Part shown: positions 1-5,087 of the stretch, in pieces
How positions within the stretch are numbered: the first letter of the stretch is position 1
How the letters are laid out: every line of letters starts with the position of its first letter
Source of the DNA: Verrucomicrobiota bacterium
GTDB taxonomy: Bacteria > Verrucomicrobiota > Kiritimatiellia > Kiritimatiellales > Tichowtungiaceae
DNA: 5,087 nt
Reading direction: 5' to 3'
NCBI GenBank assembly: GCA_020853375.1
Contig: JADYZA010000052.1
Span: 1 to 5,087, forward strand
Position numbers and translations under genes: made by a program
The notes under the pieces: generated by a model
The model's database searches: none
What the model was told of the DNA's origin: nothing
What the model saw: only the letters and a program-made list of their open reading frames with translations

Positions 1-82
1 CCCACGAATCACACGAATACTCACGAATTCAGATTCGCATTGTCTATTTTTTCTATTCGTACCAATTCGTGTGATTCGTGGG
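1..82. repeat. Nested inverted repeat with 18-base perfect outer arms
   Basis: Bases 1-18 are the exact reverse complement of bases 65-82. Inside these arms the unit ACGAAT occurs at 4-9, 13-18 and 23-28, and its complement ATTCGT occurs at 55-60, 65-70 and 74-79. All three pairs are symmetric about the same centre (41.5). A transcript from either strand could fold into an 18-bp stem, a 4x4 internal loop (19-22 against 61-64), a 6-bp stem (23-28 with 55-60) and an AT-rich loop of about 26 bases. The element starts 7 bases after the stop codon of the HMG-CoA reductase gene. It could be a dispersed intergenic repeat (REP/MITE-like), a transcript-end stabiliser or a terminator. No transposase or target-site duplication can be assessed, because the left arm touches the window edge. 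The symmetry is directly visible; the function is not known. Confidence 0.9.
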
Positions 83-89
83 AAAAATC

Positions 90-1118
90 TCAAATTCTTT
101 CCAGCTTGCGGTGGGCGGCCATGAGTTCGCCGGGATTAGTGAGTGCGGCCATAAGGGAGAGTTCGCCGCAGAGACCGGCGGCGGAGCAGATGAGCGCGAG
201 GCGGCGGGCGTTAGCGCCCGGCTCGCGCGGTTCGCGGCAGCCGAGTTTCTGCATCACTTCTTCGACGAACGGAAGTCCTTTGCCGTTGCCGACGGTGCCG
301 ACGATCAGGTTGGGAATGGTGACGGAAAACCAGAGATCGCCGTTGCGGACTTCGGCCAGCGTGGTTCCCTGCGAACCTTCGATGATATTGGCGGCGTCCT
401 GTCCGGTTGCGAGATAGAACGCCAGCAGCATGTTGGCGTAGTGCGCGTTGGCGGAACGCAGTCCGCCCGCCAGCATGGTGCCGATCAGGTTTTTGCGGAT
501 GTTGAGCTGGACGATTTTTTCCGGCGTGCTTTTCAAATATTTCTGAACCAGCTTTTCCGGAATGGTCAGTTCGGCGACGACATATTTGCCGCGGCCGAGG
601 ATGCCGTTGACGCCGGTGGCTTTTTTGTCGGAACAGTAGTTGCCGGAGATCGATTCGTATTTCAGCGCTGGGCAGAGTTCGAGGATGCGGTTCATCAGCG
701 CTTCGCTGGCGAAGGTGACCATGTTATGGCCGGAAGCGTCGCCGGTGGTGAACTCAAAGCGGATGAAAAGCAGGTTGCCCGCGATCTGCGAATGCATATC
801 GATCAGTTTGGCGAAACGGCTGGTTGTGGCGACGACGGTTCCGAACTTCGGAAACTCGGCTTTGATTTTTTCCAGGCATTGGAAAGCGACGATGGCGTCC
901 GGCGCTTCGAATAGAACCGAGCGGCTCATCCGCTCGTCGATGACGACCGCTTTAATTCCGCCGGAAGCGGTAGCGACGCGCGCGCCGCGGTTGACGGAGG
1001 CGAACAGCGGCGTTTCGTAGGTCGCCAGCGGCAGTTCGGTTTCGACATCAATTTCCGGTCCGGTGATTTTGACCGGCCCGACCCACTGTAGCGGCACATT
1101 GGCAAATGACGTACTCAT
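90..1118 (-). CDS. Hydroxymethylglutaryl-CoA reductase (class I-like, short form)
   Basis: This enzyme reduces HMG-CoA to mevalonate with two reduced nicotinamide cofactors, the committed step of the mevalonate route to isoprenoids. The predicted protein has 342 residues. It aligns by eye with the catalytic domain of class I enzymes: a substrate segment LATYETPLFAS with catalytic Glu35; SRFAKL at 100-105; the nucleotide-binding TTGDASGHNM at 124-133; NYCSDKK with catalytic Lys165; GQD with Asp241; GTVGNGKGLP at 274-283; GELSLMAAL at 318-326; and MAAHRKLE with the C-terminal catalytic His336. All four catalytic residues appear present. It is shorter than typical class I enzymes of about 400 residues or more. 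It lacks most of the N-terminal helical region and any membrane anchor, so it should be cytosolic. I chose the ATG at 1118, just before the conserved domain. A TTG at 1166 in the same frame would add 16 residues. Neither start has a good Shine-Dalgarno sequence. The gene lies 60 bases behind cysK on the same strand. NADPH versus NADH use cannot be decided here. Confidence 0.93.
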   Translation of the reverse strand: MSTSFANVPLQWVGPVKITGPEIDVETELPLATYETPLFASVNRGARVATASGGIKAVVIDERMSRSVLFEAPDAIVAFQCLEKIKAEFPKFGTVVATTSRFAKLIDMHSQIAGNLLFIRFEFTTGDASGHNMVTFASEALMNRILELCPALKYESISGNYCSDKKATGVNGILGRGKYVVAELTIPEKLVQKYLKSTPEKIVQLNIRKNLIGTMLAGGLRSANAHYANMLLAFYLATGQDAANIIEGSQGTTLAEVRNGDLWFSVTIPNLIVGTVGNGKGLPFVEEVMQKLGCREPREPGANARRLALICSAAGLCGELSLMAALTNPGELMAAHRKLERI

Positions 1119-1172
1119 AGGCAGGGGTTTTAGCCTGTTTCCACACTCCGCAAAAGGATTTTCCAACCGGCT

Positions 1173-1187
1173 GAAGCTTTAAGCTTC
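1173..1187. repeat. 15-base near-perfect palindrome at the cysK stop codon
   Basis: The arms GAAGCTT (1173-1179) and AAGCTTC (1181-1187) flank a single central base and span the last cysK codons and its TAA stop. In RNA this gives at best a 5-bp stem with a 5-base loop, and no T-tract follows. It is therefore unlikely to be a strong terminator, but it could weakly attenuate or mark processing between cysK and the downstream HMG-CoA reductase gene. Confidence 0.4.
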
Positions 1188-2105
1188 GTCGAAGAGCCAG
1201 GTGGAGAGGTAGCGCTCGCCAGTGTCGCAAATGACGGTGACGATGAGCTTGCCTGCGTTCTCAGGCCGTTTGGCCAGTTCAAGCGCGGCCCAGACGTTTG
1301 CTCCGGCGGAAATTCCGCAAAGAATGCCTTCTTCTTTGGCGAGGCGACGGGCAATAGAACCGGCATTGGCGGCCGTGATCTGTATGACTTCGTCAACCAG
1401 TTTGGTGTCGAGGTTGGTCGGAATAAAGCCCGCGCCGATTCCCTGGATTTTATGCGACCCGGCTTTCCCTCCGGAAATCACCGGAGAATCGGACGGTTCA
1501 ACCGCCACGACTTTGACGGACGGTTTGCGCTTTTTCAGCGCGCTTCCTACGCCAGTCAGCGTTCCACCGGTTCCAACGCCGGCAACAAACATATCCACAC
1601 TGCCATCCGTGTCGTCCCAAATCTCGACGGCGGTCGTCTGGCGGTGAATTTCAGGATTGGATGGATTATCAAACTGCTGCGGCATATAGGCATTCGGCAA
1701 CGTTCTGACCAGCTCTTCGGCCTCTTTAATGGCTCCCGGCATACCTTCCGCGCCGGGAGTGAGAATCAGTTCCGCACCAAGCACAGCCAGCAGGCGGCGG
1801 CGCTCAATACTCATGGTTTCCGGCATGGTGAGAATCAGTTTATATCCTTTGGCGGCGGCGGCGAAAGCCAGCGCGATGCCGGTGTTTCCGCTGGTGGGCT
1901 CAACAATCGTCGCGCCCGGCTTGAGCAATCCGCTTTTTTCGGCGGCCTCTATCATTGCCACGCCGATACGGTCTTTGACACTTCCCAACGGATTACGGGA
2001 CTCCATTTTCACGGCCACCGTGGCTTTGAGCCCTTTGGTGAGACTGTTCAACCGAATCAGCGGGGTGTGCCCGATCGTCTGCGTTACATTGTCGTAAATT
2101 TTCAT
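1179..2105 (-). CDS. cysK: Cysteine synthase A (O-acetylserine sulfhydrylase)
   Basis: This PLP enzyme makes L-cysteine from O-acetylserine and sulfide in the cytosol, the last step of sulfate assimilation. The 308-residue length is normal for the family. Visible motifs in order are: IGHTPLIRL at 11-19; GSVKDR with the PLP Schiff-base Lys44; the substrate loop TSGNTG at 71-76 (Asn74 contacts the PLP O3'); MPQQFDNP at 141-148; the phosphate-binding loop GVGTGGT at 176-182; GIGAGFIP at 222-229; SAGAN at 266-270; and the C-terminal DTGERYLST at 294-302. The ATG start is preceded by AAGGG with 6 bases between. The gene begins 15 bases after the stop of an Rrf2-family regulator and is very probably co-transcribed with it. 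That arrangement recalls CymR-CysK, where CysK also serves as a regulatory partner. CysM or cystathionine beta-synthase-like paralogues are less likely, given the clean CysK-type motifs and the lack of extra domains. Confidence 0.96.
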   Translation of the reverse strand: MKIYDNVTQTIGHTPLIRLNSLTKGLKATVAVKMESRNPLGSVKDRIGVAMIEAAEKSGLLKPGATIVEPTSGNTGIALAFAAAAKGYKLILTMPETMSIERRRLLAVLGAELILTPGAEGMPGAIKEAEELVRTLPNAYMPQQFDNPSNPEIHRQTTAVEIWDDTDGSVDMFVAGVGTGGTLTGVGSALKKRKPSVKVVAVEPSDSPVISGGKAGSHKIQGIGAGFIPTNLDTKLVDEVIQITAANAGSIARRLAKEEGILCGISAGANVWAALELAKRPENAGKLIVTVICDTGERYLSTWLFDEA

Positions 2106-2120
2106 CTCAAACCCTTTTGT

Positions 2121-2564
2121 CTAAATGGTGTAGCTGGCTGTCCGGTTTTTCAGAAGGTCTGCTTCCTGATCCATCATGTATTTCATGGTGATTTTGGAAA
2201 AGTAGACCGCCAAAAACGAGGATGCGCCTTCCCAAACCTTGCGAGTGACACAAATGGTTTTATCGCGGCCAAGACATTCGTTGCGGGCGCAATCCACCAA
2301 GGTCATGTCGCCTTCAGAAGCGCGCAAGACATCATAGACGGTGATTTTGGAGGTTTCTTTGGCGAGCTTGAAACCGCCTTTGACCCCACGCAACCCGACG
2401 ACCAATCCTTCATTTTTTAAAGGAACAATGATCTGCTCGATGTAATCGGCGGAAATGCATTCTTCCTTGGCGATGACTTTTTTCGGCACCGGACCGTTCT
2501 TTTGATGACGGGCAATGCCCAACAGAATCCGTACAGCGTAACGCCCTTTGGTCGACATTTTCAT
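2121..2564 (-). CDS. Rrf2-family transcriptional regulator (CymR/IscR-like)
   Basis: This is a predicted DNA-binding repressor or sensor of 147 residues, typical for the family. The N-terminus MKMSTKGRYAVRILL matches the first helix of Rrf2 proteins. The winged helix-turn-helix spans about 26-68, with the recognition region ISADYIEQIIVPLKNEGLV at 37-55 and the wing LRGVKGGFKLA at 58-68. Helix TVYDVLRASEG (75-85) follows. Cys92, Cys97 and Cys105 (C-x4-C-x7-C) sit where IscR and NsrR hold an Fe-S cluster; the spacing is not identical to IscR. CymR proteins lack such a triad. The C-terminus ends SYTI, with a terminal isoleucine. I chose the ATG at 2564 because GGAGGAG lies 7 bases upstream and because it gives the family's usual N-terminus; an in-frame TTG at 2591 would put that Shine-Dalgarno sequence inside the gene. 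The next gene is cysK. Likely roles are control of cysteine synthesis or Fe-S homeostasis, and probably of its own operon. Which one cannot be settled from sequence. Confidence 0.93.
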   Translation of the reverse strand: MKMSTKGRYAVRILLGIARHQKNGPVPKKVIAKEECISADYIEQIIVPLKNEGLVVGLRGVKGGFKLAKETSKITVYDVLRASEGDMTLVDCARNECLGRDKTICVTRKVWEGASSFLAVYFSKITMKYMMDQEADLLKNRTASYTI

Positions 2565-2571
2565 ACCTTCA

Positions 2572-2578
2572 CTCCTCC
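2572..2578 (-). promoter_or_regulatory. Ribosome binding site of the Rrf2 gene
   Basis: GGAGGAG on the minus strand lies 7 bases before the ATG at 2564. It decides the start in favour of that ATG over the upstream in-frame TTG at 2591. A second ATG at 2558 is also possible (AAGG lies nearer to it) and would shorten the protein by two residues. Confidence 0.75.
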
Positions 2579-2610
2579 AGTAAACTGACAAATGGTTATC
2601 AGATTTATAG

Positions 2611-2640
2611 GTTTTAGTGAATTCAGGCCTTCTGAGTCAA
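2611..2640 (-). promoter_or_regulatory. Possible sigma70-type promoter for rrf2-cysK-HMGR
   Basis: On the minus strand a TTGACT (2640-2635) matches the -35 consensus at five of six positions. Eighteen bases on, TAAAAC (2616-2611) matches the -10 consensus at four of six. A short dyad TCAG-N5-CTGA (2623-2635) overlaps the -35 element and could be part of an operator, but it is only four bases per arm. Other AT-rich hexamers nearby (TATAAA, GATAAC) could serve as the -10 with different spacing. The assignment is tentative. Confidence 0.35.
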
Positions 2641-2725
2641 CTTTAAAAACCTGACAGGCGTACCCGATATTCCGCACAAAGTGTTGCCATTCCTTACAGA
2701 ATCGGGCAGAAAACGGCTGTCTTTT

Positions 2726-2730
2726 AAGGA
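2726..2730 (+). promoter_or_regulatory. Ribosome binding site of glnS
   Basis: AAGGA sits 6 bases before the glnS ATG at 2737, which supports that start. In the 172-base divergent region upstream I found no convincing -35/-10 pair for glnS. A TTGCCA at 2684-2689 lacks a good -10 at the expected distance. Confidence 0.7.
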
Positions 2731-2736
2731 ATTATC

Positions 2737-4389
2737 ATGAGCACTTTGAACACGAATTTCATCCATGACATCGTTGATGCCGATTTGGCTTCCGGCAAAC
2801 ACACCGAAATTGTCACCCGCTTTCCTCCCGAGCCGAACGGTTATCTGCATATCGGCCACGCCAAAGCCATTTGCCTGGATTTCGGCACCGCTCTTAAATA
2901 TGGCGGACGTTGCCACCTGCGTTTCGACGACACCAACCCGACCGCCGAAGACACAGAATACGTCGAAGCGATCGAAAACGATGTTCGTTGGCTTGGCTTT
3001 GACTGGGGAAAACATCTCTACTGGGCATCGGACTATTTCGACCGGATGTATGAATGCGCCGTCGAGCTGATCAAGCTGGGTAAAGCCTATGTTTGCGATC
3101 TGAGCGTTGACGATTTCAAGGAATACCGCGGTGTGCCGCATCTGCCCGGCAAAGAACCCGCCGGACGCAACCGCTCTATCGCTGAAAATCTCGATCTCTT
3201 CGGACGGATGAAAAATGGCGAGTTCGCCGACGGAACGTATGTTCTGCGGGCAAAAATTGACATGAATTCGCCCAATCTTCACATGCGCGACCCGGCCATT
3301 TACCGCATTAAACATGCGCACCATCACAATACCGGCGACAAATGGTGCATCTACCCGATGTACGACTTCGCCCATTGTCTCGAAGACTCGATCGAAGGTG
3401 TCACCCACTCGCTCTGTACGCTTGAATTTGAAGTGCACCGCCCGCTCTACGACTGGATTCTCGGAACGCTCAAACTCTACCAGCCGCGCCAGTACGAATT
3501 TGCCCGCCTCAATCTCACCTACACCATCATGAGCAAACGAAAACTGCTCGAACTGGTGAAGGAAAACCTCGTCAACGGCTGGGACGACCCGCGTATGCCG
3601 ACCATTTGCGGCATGCGCCGCCGCGGTTACACACCCGAATCCGTCCGCGCCTTCTGCACCGAAATCGGCATCACCAAAACAGAGAGCCTCACCGACGTCG
3701 CATTACTTGAATACCATGTCCGCAACGACCTCAACGAAATCGCGCCGCGCCGCATGGCCGTTCTTGATCCCCTGAAAGTTGTCATCACCAGCTATCCGGA
3801 TGGCCGGAGCGAAGAATTCGAACTACCAAACCATCCCAACAAACCGGAAATGGGCGTGCGCACCGTTCCGTTCAGCCGTGAAATTTACATTGAACGCGAA
3901 GATTTTATGGAAGAACCCGCCAAAAAATTCTTCCGCCTTGCGCCCGGTACCGAAGTCCGCCTGCGCGGCGCCTATCTGGTGACTTGCACAAACGTCGTGA
4001 AAGACGGAACTGGCAATATCGTTGAACTGCATTGCACACACGATCCCGAATCCAAAGGCGGCAACGCGCCCGACGGAAGAAAAGTCAAAGGCACCATCCA
4101 CTGGGTCTCCGCAACGCACGGCATTAAAGCCGAAGTGCGCCTCTACGACCGCCTCTTCACCAGCGAAAATCCCGCCGCCGAAGACGACGACTTCAAAAAC
4201 CATCTCAATCCAGACTCACTGAACGTAATCACCGGAATCATCGAGCCGGGACTGGCGGCAGCGAAAGCGGGTGATAAATTTCAGTTCGAGCGTATCGGCT
4301 ACTTCTGCGCTGACCTCGACACAGCCGCCAGTAAACCGGTCTTCAACCGCACCGTCGGCCTGCGAGAATCCTCGACCAAACAGGCATAA
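2737..4389 (+). CDS. glnS: Glutaminyl-tRNA synthetase
   Basis: This cytosolic class I aminoacyl-tRNA synthetase charges tRNA(Gln) directly with glutamine, using ATP. The 550-residue length is close to E. coli GlnRS (about 554). The Rossmann catalytic domain opens with [18 protein letters not shown] at 28-45, with the HIGH motif at 38-41. The acceptor-binding and catalytic core continues with LRFDDTNP at 61-68 and [18 protein letters not shown] at about 214-231. The KMSKS-equivalent is IMSKRK at 264-269, followed by WDDPRMPT at 282-289. From about residue 345 on, the two anticodon-binding beta-barrels are present, ending with [10 protein letters not shown] as in other GlnRS proteins. The Pro-Glu-Pro-Asn of the first motif and the beta-barrel C-terminus distinguish it from bacterial GluRS, which has a helical C-terminal domain. 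The gene is divergent from the rrf2-cysK run and ends directly at a terminator, so it is probably monocistronic. Its presence means the organism need not depend on GatCAB transamidation for Gln-tRNA(Gln). No damage is visible. Confidence 0.97.
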   Translation: MSTLNTNFIHDIVDADLASGKHTEIVTRFPPEPNGYLHIGHAKAICLDFGTALKYGGRCHLRFDDTNPTAEDTEYVEAIENDVRWLGFDWGKHLYWASDYFDRMYECAVELIKLGKAYVCDLSVDDFKEYRGVPHLPGKEPAGRNRSIAENLDLFGRMKNGEFADGTYVLRAKIDMNSPNLHMRDPAIYRIKHAHHHNTGDKWCIYPMYDFAHCLEDSIEGVTHSLCTLEFEVHRPLYDWILGTLKLYQPRQYEFARLNLTYTIMSKRKLLELVKENLVNGWDDPRMPTICGMRRRGYTPESVRAFCTEIGITKTESLTDVALLEYHVRNDLNEIAPRRMAVLDPLKVVITSYPDGRSEEFELPNHPNKPEMGVRTVPFSREIYIEREDFMEEPAKKFFRLAPGTEVRLRGAYLVTCTNVVKDGTGNIVELHCTHDPESKGGNAPDGRKVKGTIHWVSATHGIKAEVRLYDRLFTSENPAAEDDDFKNHLNPDSLNVITGIIEPGLAAAKAGDKFQFERIGYFCADLDTAASKPVFNRTVGLRESSTKQA

Positions 4390-4417
4390 AAAACGCCCCG
4401 GAATTCCGAGGCGTTTT
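4390..4417. terminator. Bidirectional intrinsic terminator between glnS and the PEP-CTERM gene
   Basis: AAAACGCC (4390-4397) pairs with GGCGTTTT (4410-4417). An inner CGG/CCG (4399-4401 with 4406-4408) extends the stem after one C-A mismatch and closes an AATT loop. Read on the plus strand it begins within the glnS stop codon context and ends in four T. Read on the minus strand the hairpin is followed by six T (4393-4388). It can therefore terminate both glnS and the convergent gene whose stop codon lies at 4441. Confidence 0.85.
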
Positions 4418-4440
4418 CAATATATCTTGGGAATTTCGAA

Positions 4441-5028
4441 TTACGAACGACCATAGAATCGGCGAACTAGAGCGATCAACGTCGCGCCGCAACCGATCAA
4501 TAGTGAACTCGCCGGTTCGGGAACAGCAGCAACCAGAGAACTGAGTGTTCCAGAACTAATCGTCAAGAGTCCCTGATCGGTCGAAACTCCATTAAATTGA
4601 TTGAACTGGGCGCTACTGAACGAAGAGGCGGTGAAGCTCGAACGCCCGTCCCAAAAAGCGGTTCCGTTTATGCTAAGAATATTAGCGCTGGCGTTGTTTC
4701 CCGTCATCCGGATCGGAGCACATGAAAAATTGTCTGCATAACCGGACACAAAAACCCCGTGTTCTTGTGTAATATTAATCGGATTCGCAGTCCCTTCCAA
4801 AGTAAGCACGGAAACCGGATCTAAAAAAATCGGCTGGTTCTCCCCCCACGGCGCGGCATACAGCGTCGTATCATAGGTAATCGCCCATTCGAACATTTTG
4901 TCAGAGAACGAAATCCCGTTTAGGCTTCCGTTGCCGGTTCCACTAATTGTTAATGTGACTAAGTCCGCCTGCACCAGGGCACACAACATTATCCATACAG
5001 CAACTACCATTAACTTTTTTTGCTTCAT
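4441..5028 (-). CDS. PEP-CTERM sorting domain-containing secreted protein
   Basis: This is a 195-residue exported protein of unknown function. A signal peptide is clear: basic MKQKK, a hydrophobic core at about 6-18, and a likely cleavage after ALVQA (residue 21). The mature part (22-168) is rich in Ser, Thr, Asn and Gly and looks beta-rich; I recognise no catalytic motif in it. The C-terminus is a textbook PEP-CTERM signal: VPEP at 169-172, a hydrophobic segment at about 174-188, then the basic cluster RRFYGR. In known systems this signal directs export and processing by a membrane exosortase (EpsH/XrtA type), often linked to extracellular polysaccharide or biofilm. No exosortase is in the window. 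The start is set by GGAGG (5041-5037), 8 bases before the ATG. The gene is convergent with glnS and shares its terminator. Its base composition is visibly more AT-rich than the HMG-CoA reductase gene, which suggests an accessory gene. I see no clear promoter in the 59 bases before it. Confidence 0.88.
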   Translation of the reverse strand: MKQKKLMVVAVWIMLCALVQADLVTLTISGTGNGSLNGISFSDKMFEWAITYDTTLYAAPWGENQPIFLDPVSVLTLEGTANPINITQEHGVFVSGYADNFSCAPIRMTGNNASANILSINGTAFWDGRSSFTASSFSSAQFNQFNGVSTDQGLLTISSGTLSSLVAAVPEPASSLLIGCGATLIALVRRFYGRS

Positions 5029-5036
5029 GCTGCATT

Positions 5037-5041
5037 CCTCC
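5037..5041 (-). promoter_or_regulatory. Ribosome binding site of the PEP-CTERM gene
   Basis: GGAGG on the minus strand, extended as GGAGGAA to 5035, precedes the ATG at 5028 by 8 bases. A closer ATG seven bases upstream of the chosen one is out of frame and gives no signal peptide. Confidence 0.7.
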
Positions 5042-5087
5042 GTTAAATTCCAAATGAACCCTACATTTTCCCGAAAAAGCGGCGGTA

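Noticed and set aside
1..82. CRISPR-like reading of the repeated ACGAAT/ATTCGT units
   Set aside because: The units are only 6 bases, spaced 9-10 bases apart and arranged as mirror arms, not as direct repeats with unique spacers of 30 or so bases.
78..914. 278-residue open frame on the plus strand opposite the HMG-CoA reductase gene
   Set aside because: It is fully antisense to a gene with clear catalytic motifs, its composition is biased (Gly, Ala, Asp, Phe rich), it shows no recognisable domain and it is a shadow of GC-rich codons.
1048..1230. Possible frameshifted N-terminus of the HMG-CoA reductase in another minus-strand frame
   Set aside because: The 60-residue frame overlapping the cysK end shows no resemblance to the missing HMGR N-terminal region, so there is no support for a broken gene.
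1452..2420. 322-residue open frame on the plus strand across cysK and the Rrf2 gene
   Set aside because: It runs antisense across two recognised genes and their intergenic gap, with low-complexity His/Arg/Gly-rich sequence and no motif.
2565..2591. Longer Rrf2 protein from the TTG at 2591
   Set aside because: The strong Shine-Dalgarno GGAGGAG would lie inside the gene, and the extra nine residues do not fit the conserved Rrf2 N-terminus.
2623..3438. 271-residue open frame on the minus strand over the start of glnS
   Set aside because: It overlaps the conserved catalytic part of glnS and has no recognisable domain; it is a shadow frame.
5042..5087. Promoter for the PEP-CTERM gene in the right-hand end of the window
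   Set aside because: No convincing -35/-10 pair is visible in the short stretch available; the promoter may lie beyond the window.

Overview
The window holds five complete genes on both strands, plus a large inverted repeat at the left edge. No rRNA, tRNA, CRISPR array or recognisable transposase gene is visible. The organism is a bacterium. A PEP-CTERM protein points to a Gram-negative, diderm envelope with an exosortase. Together with a class I-like HMG-CoA reductase and a glutaminyl-tRNA synthetase, this fits an environmental lineage such as the Planctomycetes-Verrucomicrobia-Kiritimatiellae-Lentisphaerae group. That placement is an inference from gene content, not a phylogenetic result.

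Layout. Bases 1-82 form a nested inverted repeat with perfect 18-base outer arms. Bases 2564 down to 90 on the minus strand carry three co-directional genes: an Rrf2-family regulator, cysteine synthase (cysK) and a short HMG-CoA reductase. The regulator and cysK are only 15 bases apart, and cysK and the reductase are 60 bases apart, so they may share one transcript. A 172-base divergent intergenic region (2565-2736) separates this run from glnS on the plus strand (2737-4389). glnS ends at a hairpin terminator (4390-4417) with T/A tracts on both sides. A PEP-CTERM-anchored secreted protein (5028 down to 4441, minus strand) converges on the same terminator.

How the genes may work together. The Rrf2 protein and CysK resemble the CymR-CysK pair known from Firmicutes, in which CysK acts as co-repressor. 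The regulator here ends in Tyr-Thr-Ile, and a C-terminal isoleucine is the known anchor by which partner proteins enter the CysK active site. It also carries three cysteines in the region where IscR and NsrR bind an Fe-S cluster, so it could sense cysteine/O-acetylserine status, Fe-S status, or both. The HMG-CoA reductase behind cysK would tie mevalonate formation to this sulfur regulator if the three genes are co-transcribed. GlnRS and the PEP-CTERM protein appear functionally unrelated to this cluster. The Rrf2-cysK-HMGR run and the hairpin repeat at its 3' end are the parts most worth following up.
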